Positions 1 through 6,975 of a DNA stretch of 64,000 bases are shown here, one piece after another. The stretch is from SCGC-AG-212-J23 sp036406675 (GTDB taxonomy: Bacteria > Pseudomonadota > Gammaproteobacteria > Burkholderiales > SG8-39), in assembly GCA_036406675.1 (NCBI GenBank), contig DASXAO010000166.1, positions 3,735-67,734 of the forward strand. The letters are read 5' to 3'. The stretch's first letter is position 1. Every line of letters starts with the position of its first letter. The notes beneath the pieces are model-generated. The model did no database searches, was not told the origin of the DNA, and was given only the letters and a program-made list of their open reading frames with translations. Made by a program: the position numbers and the translations under genes.

Positions 1-1
1 G

Positions 2-550
2 GTGGACGGTGGCCTCAAGCCCGCGGCGCCGAATTTCGCAGGCGGCACGCTGTGGTGCAACTGCGCGCAGAACCGGGTCCAGGTGGCGATCGGCACGCAG
101 ATCGCCCACAACCACGTCTGCGGCTGCACCAAGTGCTGGAAGCCGAAGGGCTCGCTCTTCTCGCAGGTGGCCGTCGTGCCGCGCGACAAGCTGAGCGTCG
201 AGGCGAACGGCAACAAGCTCGCGATCGTCGACCCCAAGGCGACCATCCAACGCTACGCCTGCAAGGAATGCGGCGTGCACATGTACGGCCGCATCGAGAA
301 CAAAGCGCACCCGTTCTACGGGCTCGATTTCGTCCACAGCGAGCTGTCCAAGGAGCAGGGCTGGCAGCCGGCGCAGTTCGCCGCCTTCGTCTCTTCGATC
401 ATCGAGTCCGGCGCCGATCCCGCCAACATGGGTGCGGTGCGCTCCAGGCTGAAGGAGCTCAAGCTCGAGCCGTACGACTGCCTGTCGCCGGCGCTGATGG
501 ACGCGATCGCCACGCACACCGCCAAGGCATCCGGCGCTCTCGCCCGCTAA
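2..550 (+). CDS. gfa: S-(hydroxymethyl)glutathione synthase (GFA), 5'-truncated
   Basis: GFA-family zinc protein that promotes condensation of formaldehyde with glutathione, the entry step of the glutathione-linked formaldehyde oxidation pathway. Visible zinc-ligand motifs are CNC near residue 20, CGCTKCW near residue 40 and CKEC near residue 88, in the order usual for the family. The reading frame is open to the window edge. The family normally has a few residues before the VDGGLKPA segment, so the real start is probably just outside the window and the GTG at position 2 is an internal Val. It is followed 34 bases later by the class III alcohol dehydrogenase gene, as expected for a formaldehyde operon. 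Confidence 0.9.
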   Translation: MDGGLKPAAPNFAGGTLWCNCAQNRVQVAIGTQIAHNHVCGCTKCWKPKGSLFSQVAVVPRDKLSVEANGNKLAIVDPKATIQRYACKECGVHMYGRIENKAHPFYGLDFVHSELSKEQGWQPAQFAAFVSSIIESGADPANMGAVRSRLKELKLEPYDCLSPALMDAIATHTAKASGALAR

Positions 551-584
551 GCGCGGGTTTCAACTTGCTCATGGAGGTGTAGCC

Positions 585-1694
585 ATGGACGTCCGCGCAG
601 CGGTCGCGCACAAGGCGGGCGCGCCTTTGACGATCGAGACGGTGCAGCTGCAGGGCCCGAAGGCGGGCGAAGTGCTGGTGGAGATCAAGGCCACCGGGAT
701 CTGCCACACCGACGAGTTCACCCGTTCGGGCGCCGACCCCGAGGGCCTTTTCCCCGCCATCCTGGGCCATGAAGGCGCCGGGATCGTGGTCGACGTCGGT
801 CCGGGCGTGACCTCGCTCAAGAAGGGCGACCACGTGATCCCGCTCTACACGCCCGAGTGCCGCCAGTGCAAGTCTTGCCTGTCGGGCAAGACGAACCTGT
901 GCACCGCCATCCGTGCTACGCAGGGCAAGGGCCTGATGCCCGACGGCAGCAGCCGCTTCTCGCTCGGCGGCAAGCAGGTCTATCACTACATGGGCTGCTC
1001 CACGTTCGCCAATTTCACCGTCCTGCCCGAGATCGCGCTGGCGAAGATCCGCGAGGACGCGCCGTTCGACAAGGTCTGCTACATCGGCTGCGGCGTGACC
1101 ACCGGCATCGGCGCGGTGATCAACACCGCGAAGGTGGAGCCGGGCGCGAACGTGGTGGTGTTCGGCCTGGGCGGGATCGGGCTCAACGTGGTGCAGGGCG
1201 CGCGCCTGGTCGGCGCCAACAAGATCATCGGCGTCGACCTGAATCCCGCGCGCAAGGCGCTGGGGGAGAAGTTCGGCATGACTCACTTCGTGAACCCCAA
1301 GGAAGTGCAGGGCGACCTGGTGGCGCACCTGGTCGAGCTGACCGGGGGCGGAGCCGACTACAGCTTCGAGTGCATCGGCAACGTCGACGTGATGCGCCAG
1401 GCGCTCGAATGCTGCCACCGCGGCTGGGGCGTCTCGGTGATCATCGGCGTCGCGGGCTCCGGCCAGGAAATCAAGACGCGCCCGTTCCAGCTGGTCACCG
1501 GGCGGGTGTGGAAGGGCACCGCTTTCGGCGGCGCGAAGGGCCGGCGCGACGTGCCGAAGATCGTCGACTGGTACATGGAAGGCAAGATCAACATCGACGA
1601 TCTGATCACGCACAGGCTGAAGCTCGCCGACATCAACGAGGGTTTCGATCTCATGCACGCCGGGAGATCGATCCGCGCGGTGGTGGTGTACTGA
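585..1694 (+). CDS. frmA: S-(hydroxymethyl)glutathione dehydrogenase / class III alcohol dehydrogenase
   Basis: Zinc-dependent medium-chain dehydrogenase of 369 residues, the usual length. It oxidises S-hydroxymethylglutathione to S-formylglutathione with NAD+. The catalytic-zinc region (CHTDEFTRSG, then GHEGAG) and the four-cysteine structural-zinc lobe (ECRQCKSCLSGKTNLC) are intact, as is the nucleotide-binding GLGGIGLNVVQGA segment. The ATG is preceded by ATGGAGGTGTAGCC, which contains a good Shine-Dalgarno (SD) sequence. It sits between gfa and the formylglutathione hydrolase gene. An equivalent name is adhC or flhA. Confidence 0.95.
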   Translation: MDVRAAVAHKAGAPLTIETVQLQGPKAGEVLVEIKATGICHTDEFTRSGADPEGLFPAILGHEGAGIVVDVGPGVTSLKKGDHVIPLYTPECRQCKSCLSGKTNLCTAIRATQGKGLMPDGSSRFSLGGKQVYHYMGCSTFANFTVLPEIALAKIREDAPFDKVCYIGCGVTTGIGAVINTAKVEPGANVVVFGLGGIGLNVVQGARLVGANKIIGVDLNPARKALGEKFGMTHFVNPKEVQGDLVAHLVELTGGGADYSFECIGNVDVMRQALECCHRGWGVSVIIGVAGSGQEIKTRPFQLVTGRVWKGTAFGGAKGRRDVPKIVDWYMEGKINIDDLITHRLKLADINEGFDLMHAGRSIRAVVVY

Positions 1695-2539
1695 ACAGCG
1701 TCTCGAAAAGCCGTTGCTTCGGGGGCGTCCAGGCGGTCTATAGCCACGAGTCCCGGGAAACCGGGACTCCGATGCGCTTCGGCGTGTTCCTGCCGCCGCA
1801 GGCCGAGGCGGGGTCGGTGCCGGTGCTCTACTGGCTCTCGGGGCTCACCTGCACCGAGGAAAACTTCGTCGTCAAGGCCGGCGCGCAGCGCGTCGCCGCC
1901 GAGCTCGGCCTCGCGCTCGTCGTGCCCGACACCAGCCCGCGCGGGCTGAAGATTCCAGGCGAGGCCGAGAGCTACGACTTCGGCCTGGGCGCGGGCTTCT
2001 ACGTCGACGCCACGCAGCCGCCGTGGTCTCGCGGCTATAGGATGTATTCGTACGTGGCGAAGGAGCTGCCCAAGCTGATCGAAGCGTCTTTTCCGGTAGA
2101 CGGGAAGAGAAGCGCGATCTTCGGCCACTCTATGGGCGGGCACGGCGCGCTGACCGTGGCGCTGAAGAATCCCGAGAAGTACAAATCCGTGTCGGCGTTC
2201 GCGCCGATCTCTTCACCGATGCGCTGTCCCTGGGGGGATAAGGCGCTGACGGGCTACCTCGGGCCCGATCGCGCCGCCTGGCGCGAATACGACTCGACCG
2301 CGCTCATCGAGGAACGCGGCTGGCGCGGGCCGCCGCTCCTCGTCGACCAGGGGGCGAGCGACCAGTTTCTCGAGAGCCAGCTCAAGCCGGCGCTGCTCGA
2401 GGAAGCCTGCGATCGGGCCGGCGTGGCGCTCGAGCTGCGCCGGCATTCGGGCTACGACCACAGCTACTTTTTCATCGCGAGCTTCATCGAGGACCACCTG
2501 CGGTTCCACTCGCGAAACCTGCAGCCCGCGAGGCGCTGA
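1691..2539 (+). CDS. fghA: S-formylglutathione hydrolase, probable CTG start
   Basis: Esterase-D type alpha/beta hydrolase that releases formate and glutathione from S-formylglutathione. The nucleophile elbow is GHSMGGHGAL, and the C-terminal catalytic His lies in SGYDHSYFF. The conserved family N-terminus (CFGGVQAVYSHESRETGTPMRF) starts only a few codons after the frmA stop. No ATG, GTG or TTG lies in frame between that stop and this segment. The best candidate is CTG at 1691, which overlaps the frmA stop as CTGA. The first in-frame ATG, at 1772, would remove about 27 conserved residues. Product assignment is firm; the start is inferred. Confidence 0.88.
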   Translation: MNSVSKSRCFGGVQAVYSHESRETGTPMRFGVFLPPQAEAGSVPVLYWLSGLTCTEENFVVKAGAQRVAAELGLALVVPDTSPRGLKIPGEAESYDFGLGAGFYVDATQPPWSRGYRMYSYVAKELPKLIEASFPVDGKRSAIFGHSMGGHGALTVALKNPEKYKSVSAFAPISSPMRCPWGDKALTGYLGPDRAAWREYDSTALIEERGWRGPPLLVDQGASDQFLESQLKPALLEEACDRAGVALELRRHSGYDHSYFFIASFIEDHLRFHSRNLQPARR

Positions 2540-2557
2540 AGCCCCGGTCCGCCGCGG

Positions 2558-4438
2558 TCAGTGCCCGGGCTCCTTGGCGGGCCAGGCGATGCGCAGGCGC
2601 TGCATCTTCCGGTACACGGCGTTGCGGCTGACGCCGAGGTTGCGCGCGACGTGGCTGATATTGCCGTGCTCGTGCTCGAGCTCGCGCAGCAGCGCGGCGC
2701 GCTCGGCCATGCCGAGCGCGTTCAGCCCCTCGGCGGTGGAATCGGCTTCCGCGGCGCGCGGGCCGAGGCTGTAGTCGGGCGGCAGATCGGCGACGTCGAG
2801 CCGGTCGCCCGAGCGCAGGGCGATCATGGCGCGCAGCGCGTTGCGCAGCTGCCGCAGGTTTCCGGGCCAGCGCTGCGCGCACAACGCCTCGATCAGCGGC
2901 TCGCTGAGCGACACGGAAGGCGTGTCGGCCGCCTCCTGGGCGAAGAGATGCCGGATGAGCGCGCGCTTGTCGGCACGCTCGCAGAGCCGCGGCAGCGTGA
3001 GCGCGAGCCCCTGCAGGCGGTAGAACAGGTCCTCGCGGAACTCCTGGCGGCGGATCCTCGGCTCGAGGCTCGCCGCGCTCGCCGCGATGAGCCGCACGTC
3101 GTCCACGCGCTGCTCGCCGGATTCCGGGCCGGCCTCGCGGTGCTCCAGCAGGTGGAGCAGGCGCGCCTGGAGCGTTCCCGGCAGCTCGCCGACGTCGTCG
3201 AGGAACAGCGTCCCGCCGCGCGCCTGCGTGAGCGCGACCTGCAGCAACGGCTCGGAGAGCTCGCCGCAGCTCACGGCGACGAACGGTCCGGCGGCGCGCT
3301 CGCTCGCCGCGTGGAGCGCGCGGGCGAAGAGCTCCTTGCCGGTGCCGGTTTCGCCGACCAGAAGAATCGGCAGGGCGCGGGAGGCGACGCGCTTGGCGGC
3401 GCGGATGCTGCGCGCCATGACCGGGTCGCCGAAATCGAGCTCGTCGAGCGGGCTCGAGGCCGGGGCCGGCGCGGCGGCGGCGGGCGCCGGCGGCGCGGCG
3501 CGCGGCGAGGCCTGCGCCGATTCGGGCTCCTGCGCCAGGGCGAAGAAGCGGCCGCCGTGGCGCATCTCGTAGACCGGCAGCGGGTGGAACGATTTCTTGC
3601 GGCAGCGGCCGAGGAGCGCCGGCAGCGAAATGTTGAACACGCGCTCGAGCGGCGCCCCGCTCATGAGGTCGGCCGCCTGCTTGCAGCCGAGCTGGAACAG
3701 GGCGTTCCGGTCGACCGCGGCGATCCTGCCGTGGGCGTCGAAGGCGAGCATGCCCTCGCTCGAGGTTCCGACGAGCTCGGGCCGGCTGTGGAAGCGCACC
3801 ACGAACGCGTCGCGGAAGCGATGCAGGAAGAGGCGCTTCTCGATCGCCTGCGCCGAGAGGTTCACCAGCACGAGGGTGTGCTGCTGCGCGCGGTCGGACT
3901 CGCCGGAGGCATCGAGCACGCCGGCGAGCTCGCCGGCCGGATCGAAAATGGGGGCCGCGCAGCAGGTGAGCCCGGTGTTGCGCGCGAAGAAGTGCTGGTC
4001 GCGGTGCACGATGAGCGGCGTGCGCTCGGCGAGGCAGGTGCCCATGCCGTTGGTGCCGCCGTAGCGCTCGCTCCACACCCCGCCCGGGACCAGGCCGGAG
4101 CGCGAGGCCGCGTGCTTGAAGCTCGAGTCGCCGTAGTAGGAGAGGAGCACCCCGTCGCGGTCGGTGAGGATGATCGAGTGCCCCGAGCCGGCGAGCTGGC
4201 GGTGCAGATGCGCCATCTCGGTGTCGGCGAAGGAGAGCAGATCCTGGCTCTGCTCCTTGCGGGCGACGAGCTCCTGGTGCGAAAGCACAGCCGGCTGCCC
4301 GCCCGACTCGGGATCGAGGCCGTATTCGTCGACGCAGCGCAGCCATGAGCGCATCACGTGCTCGGGTGCGTTCGCGCTGCGCGACGTACCGCGAATCACG
4401 GAGTGCACGAGGCGTGCGTGATTTCCATCCGTGAGCAT
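2558..4438 (-). CDS. AcoR-type AAA+ transcriptional regulator lacking the GAFTGA loop
   Basis: Regulator of 626 residues. It has an N-terminal GAF-like sensor region (about 60-200), a PAS-like segment (about 210-300), an Ala/Pro linker, an AAA+ domain (about 335-550) and a C-terminal Fis-type HTH (about 590-620). Walker A is GETGTGKE (362-369) and Walker B is LFLDDV (411-416). Only about 40 residues separate them, and the L1 loop carrying GAFTGA, which contacts sigma-54, is missing. The second acidic Walker B residue is Asp instead of Glu. The arginine-finger segment EFREDLFYRL is kept. The ATG at 4438 is chosen because AGGAGGGG precedes it on the minus strand. It lies beside the xoxF locus and probably regulates C1 genes. 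Confidence 0.88.
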   Translation of the reverse strand: MLTDGNHARLVHSVIRGTSRSANAPEHVMRSWLRCVDEYGLDPESGGQPAVLSHQELVARKEQSQDLLSFADTEMAHLHRQLAGSGHSIILTDRDGVLLSYYGDSSFKHAASRSGLVPGGVWSERYGGTNGMGTCLAERTPLIVHRDQHFFARNTGLTCCAAPIFDPAGELAGVLDASGESDRAQQHTLVLVNLSAQAIEKRLFLHRFRDAFVVRFHSRPELVGTSSEGMLAFDAHGRIAAVDRNALFQLGCKQAADLMSGAPLERVFNISLPALLGRCRKKSFHPLPVYEMRHGGRFFALAQEPESAQASPRAAPPAPAAAAPAPASSPLDELDFGDPVMARSIRAAKRVASRALPILLVGETGTGKELFARALHAASERAAGPFVAVSCGELSEPLLQVALTQARGGTLFLDDVGELPGTLQARLLHLLEHREAGPESGEQRVDDVRLIAASAASLEPRIRRQEFREDLFYRLQGLALTLPRLCERADKRALIRHLFAQEAADTPSVSLSEPLIEALCAQRWPGNLRQLRNALRAMIALRSGDRLDVADLPPDYSLGPRAAEADSTAEGLNALGMAERAALLRELEHEHGNISHVARNLGVSRNAVYRKMQRLRIAWPAKEPGH

Positions 4439-4569
4439 GGACCCCTCCTGCGCCGCATAGTATGCGCCTAACTCAGGCGCTTCTGTGGCTGCGGCCCTGC
4501 GGCGGTTTGTCTCATATCGATATTCCCGCCGGCGGGGACGCCTCCCATTCCTTCCCACCGCTTCCGCGG

Positions 4570-5511
4570 TCAGGGCGGGGCCTCGCCTTCGAGCTCGCGC
4601 CGCTCCAGGGCCAGATAGGCGTGATGGACGTTGCGTGGGTGCACCGTGTCGTAGAGCGCCCAGTTCCGGTACTCCCGGACCGCGACGGTCCGCGGCGCCT
4701 CGAGCAGGCTCATGCCGGCGGCATAAGCCTGCTGCGTGCGGCTGCGCAGGGCGCTCAGATAGGCGGCCACCTCGCGCAGACGAGCGGGCCGGCCGGGCGC
4801 GCCGTGGGCGGGAACCACGGTGCGCGCCGGCAGGGCGGCAAGCCGCTCCAGCGCTGTCACCCAGGTCTCGAGGTTGCCGTTGGCCGTTTCGGGAATGCGA
4901 TCGAAGCTCGCCAGGCCGCCTGCAAAAAGCACTCCCGATTCGGGGTCCCAGACGGCGAGGCTGCCTGGCGCCGCGGCGCCGTCCTCATCGATGAGCTCGA
5001 GCTTGCGGCCGGCGATCGACAGAGTCCGCGAGCCCTTGAAGACGCGATCGGCGCGCGGCACCCGAGTCCCGGCCATGACCTCCTCGCCGAGAGCAGCGCG
5101 GCGCTGCGCGAGGCAGCGCTCGCAGCGCTCCGCGATGAGCCGCGCTGCCGCCTCGTGGGCGAGCACCGGCGCGCCGCGGTCCTGGAAGTACGCCGCGCCG
5201 AAGATCGCCTCGTCCGTCGGCCAGGTCAGGACGACGAGAGCGAGGGGCTTGTCTGTCCGGGAACGAATGACACGCAGCATGTGCTCGGCGAAGCCGGCCG
5301 AGAGGCCGCTGTCGATCACGATCACGCCTTCTGCGGCGACGATGAATCCCTGGTTCGCGATGTGACCGCCGTTCGTCCGGCTCGCCTCTTCGGGTGCGCC
5401 GACGAAGACGTGCACGCCGTGCCCGAGGTCGATCGGCTCGGGATAGAGCGCCGCCTGCGCCGGAAAGGCGATCAGAGTGCCGGCAAAAGCCGCGAGCACG
5501 CGTGCTAGCAT
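4570..5511 (-). CDS. Exported MBL-fold protein of the quinoprotein-relay (SoxH-like) type, zinc site degenerate
   Basis: 313 residues with a signal peptide (cleavage likely after AFPAQA). The overall pattern matches the metallo-beta-lactamase-fold proteins that accompany PQQ alcohol dehydrogenases and SoxYZ-like carriers. The HxHxDH zinc motif is replaced by LTWPTDEAIFG (residues 95-105), so both leading histidines and the final His are gone. The usual metal-bridging Asp is also lost (LFAGGLASFDRIP), while PAHG (234-237) remains. It may be a non-catalytic binding protein or use another chemistry. Its start lies only 5 bases from the divergent start at 5517, so promoters must overlap coding sequence. 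Confidence 0.75.
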   Translation of the reverse strand: MLARVLAAFAGTLIAFPAQAALYPEPIDLGHGVHVFVGAPEEASRTNGGHIANQGFIVAAEGVIVIDSGLSAGFAEHMLRVIRSRTDKPLALVVLTWPTDEAIFGAAYFQDRGAPVLAHEAAARLIAERCERCLAQRRAALGEEVMAGTRVPRADRVFKGSRTLSIAGRKLELIDEDGAAAPGSLAVWDPESGVLFAGGLASFDRIPETANGNLETWVTALERLAALPARTVVPAHGAPGRPARLREVAAYLSALRSRTQQAYAAGMSLLEAPRTVAVREYRNWALYDTVHPRNVHHAYLALERRELEGEAPP

Positions 5512-5516
5512 GGGGT

Positions 5517-5852
5517 ATGCGCGTGTGGGCTGCCTTGGCGCTCGCGCTTGCGGCGATGGAAGCGAGCGCGCACGACTATCCGACTACGGACCGGGTCGAG
5601 TACGTCCTCGAATGCATGCAGAGAAACGCAGGCAAGCAGGAATTCGTCTACAAGTGCGCCTGCGTCATCGACGAGATTGCCCAGAAATACTCCTACGATG
5701 ATTTCGTGGAAGCCGCCACCGCCGCGCGCTACCAGAGCCTCGGCGGCGAGCGCGGCGGCGCGTTCCGCGATCCGCCGCAAACCCGGGAGCTCGCGAAGCG
5801 CTTCATGCAGGTCCAGGGCGAGGCGATGAAGCGCTGCAACGTTCCGCGCTGA
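5517..5852 (+). CDS. Small exported Cys-containing protein of the methanol dehydrogenase region
   Basis: 111-residue protein with a clear signal peptide (MRVWAALALALAAMEASA) and mature N-terminus HDYPTTDRVEYV. Four cysteines (LECMQ, KCAC, RCNVPR) could form disulfides in the periplasm. No family is recognised with confidence. The position between the MBL-fold and SoxYZ-like genes suggests a role in the same periplasmic quinoprotein-associated system. The ATG at 5517 is chosen because it opens the signal peptide. Upstream in-frame sequence would only add an Arg-rich stretch antisense to the divergent gene. Confidence 0.7.
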   Translation: MRVWAALALALAAMEASAHDYPTTDRVEYVLECMQRNAGKQEFVYKCACVIDEIAQKYSYDDFVEAATAARYQSLGGERGGAFRDPPQTRELAKRFMQVQGEAMKRCNVPR

Positions 5853-5868
5853 CCGCGCTCCCCGTAGC

Positions 5869-6732
5869 CTACGGCTCGGGCCGGCCCTGCACCCGGCTCG
5901 CACTGCGCCGCACCGCGACGGCGCTCTCGAACTTGAGCTCTTTCGTGTCGATCACCTCGGCCTTCAGATCTCCGGGAGCGTGCGGCACGAAGTAGAAGCG
6001 AAAGTAGGGATTCTCGCTGATCGAAAAATCGACCTCGGCGGCGAACACCGGCTTGCCCGCATAGGTCACCTTCACGGAGCGCACGAAGTACGCGGGGGTG
6101 TAGAGCCGCGTGAGCTGATCCATGGCGAGGCCCGAGTGGTTCGGATGGCTCACTACGAGCTGCGCCGCGGTCGGCTCGTTATAGGCGCCGGCGGCATCGA
6201 CGGCGAGACGCATGCGCCCGATGCGCGCGGACGCGGCGGGATCGCCTCCCGCCGGCGCCGAGCAGCCTCCGGAGGCCTTGACGAAGCGCGCCTGCGCGGC
6301 GAGCGTGCCGTCGGACAGCTCGGCCACCGCGCGCACATAGCTGTACTGCTCCACGCGAATGCGAGTCTCGATGTCGGCTCGGCCGCTCTCGGGCGTCAGG
6401 TCGATCGTCGCCGCGAGCGGCGAAGGGTTGTTGTCCACGATGAGGTAGAGGCGCTTGACGTAGAGCTGGCTGCCCTGTGAAAACCTTGCGCGGATCGCGA
6501 TCGGGACCACCGCGCCGTCCTCGGCGCGCGTAGGCGCGACGAGCTCGATCGCGTCCCCGGACATCGGGCGGTTTTCGAACAGCGAGCTCTTGAGCTTCTT
6601 CCAGACCGCGGTGTCCGGATCCGGCAAGCCGCTCCCCTTGGTGTCGTGAACGGCGGCGTCGTGAACCGCTTCAGCGCCAAGAGCGGCGTTCGAGAAGGCG
6701 AGCGCACCGCAGAAAAAGAACCACCAGCGCAT
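5869..6732 (-). CDS. Quinoprotein dehydrogenase-associated SoxYZ-like carrier protein
   Basis: 287-residue exported protein (signal peptide to about residue 20). It has a SoxY-like domain ending in SGGCSAPAGG, with Cys157 at the position of the SoxY swinging-arm cysteine, followed by a SoxZ-like immunoglobulin-type domain. Fused SoxYZ proteins of this type are found beside PQQ alcohol dehydrogenases and MBL-fold partners, which matches the gene order here. The biochemical cargo is not established; by analogy with Sox it would be a covalently bound intermediate on the cysteine. It is transcribed divergently from xoxF across a 243-base intergenic region. Confidence 0.83.
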   Translation of the reverse strand: MRWWFFFCGALAFSNAALGAEAVHDAAVHDTKGSGLPDPDTAVWKKLKSSLFENRPMSGDAIELVAPTRAEDGAVVPIAIRARFSQGSQLYVKRLYLIVDNNPSPLAATIDLTPESGRADIETRIRVEQYSYVRAVAELSDGTLAAQARFVKASGGCSAPAGGDPAASARIGRMRLAVDAAGAYNEPTAAQLVVSHPNHSGLAMDQLTRLYTPAYFVRSVKVTYAGKPVFAAEVDFSISENPYFRFYFVPHAPGDLKAEVIDTKELKFESAVAVRRSASRVQGRPEP

Positions 6733-6786
6733 GATCGGAACGAGCCTACTCCTCGAGTTCTAGCACCGCAAAGCCCGGAAACTGCG

Positions 6787-6836
6787 GCGACTGTGACACA
6801 GCTGAACACCGGGGTGTTCGCTTTCGGAACAGTCGC
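6787..6836. promoter_or_regulatory. Nested inverted repeats upstream of xoxF, candidate operator
   Basis: Three dyads fall in 50 bases of the soxYZ-like/xoxF intergenic region. GAACACC-GG-GGTGTTC spans 6804-6819, CTGTGACACAG spans 6791-6801, and an outer pair GCGACTGT (6787-6794) with ACAGTCGC (6829-6836) encloses the first. Such spacing is typical of a binding site for dimeric Fis-type activators such as the regulator at 2558-4438. Function is inferred; the symmetry is seen directly. Confidence 0.5.
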
Positions 6837-6914
6837 AGCGCAGCAGGAAAAAGCGCGTTTCGTCGCAGACGCCCTCTCTCCACGTGCCACGTTCTGTTTC
6901 GACGAAGGCGAGCG

Positions 6915-6920
6915 TATATT
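6915..6920 (+). promoter_or_regulatory. Possible -10 element (TATATT) of xoxF
   Basis: TATATT stands out in otherwise GC-rich sequence, 56 bases before the xoxF ATG. No good -35 hexamer is found 16-18 bases upstream (TTCTGT at best), which would fit an activator-dependent sigma-70 promoter. No convincing sigma-54 -24/-12 pair was found in the intergenic region. Confidence 0.35.
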
Positions 6921-6975
6921 AAGTCCGTCCAGCATGCTTTCAGGAAATTCCGCGCTGATTTCTAGGAGGGGAAAA

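Noticed and set aside
2561..4348. Long plus-strand frame opposite the AcoR-type regulator
   Set aside because: Shadow frame; the minus strand carries GAF, AAA+ and Fis-HTH motifs with a proper SD.
6733..6975. Sigma-54 promoter for xoxF
   Set aside because: The closest string (TGCCACGTTCTGTTTC) lacks the essential GG and GC at -24 and -12.
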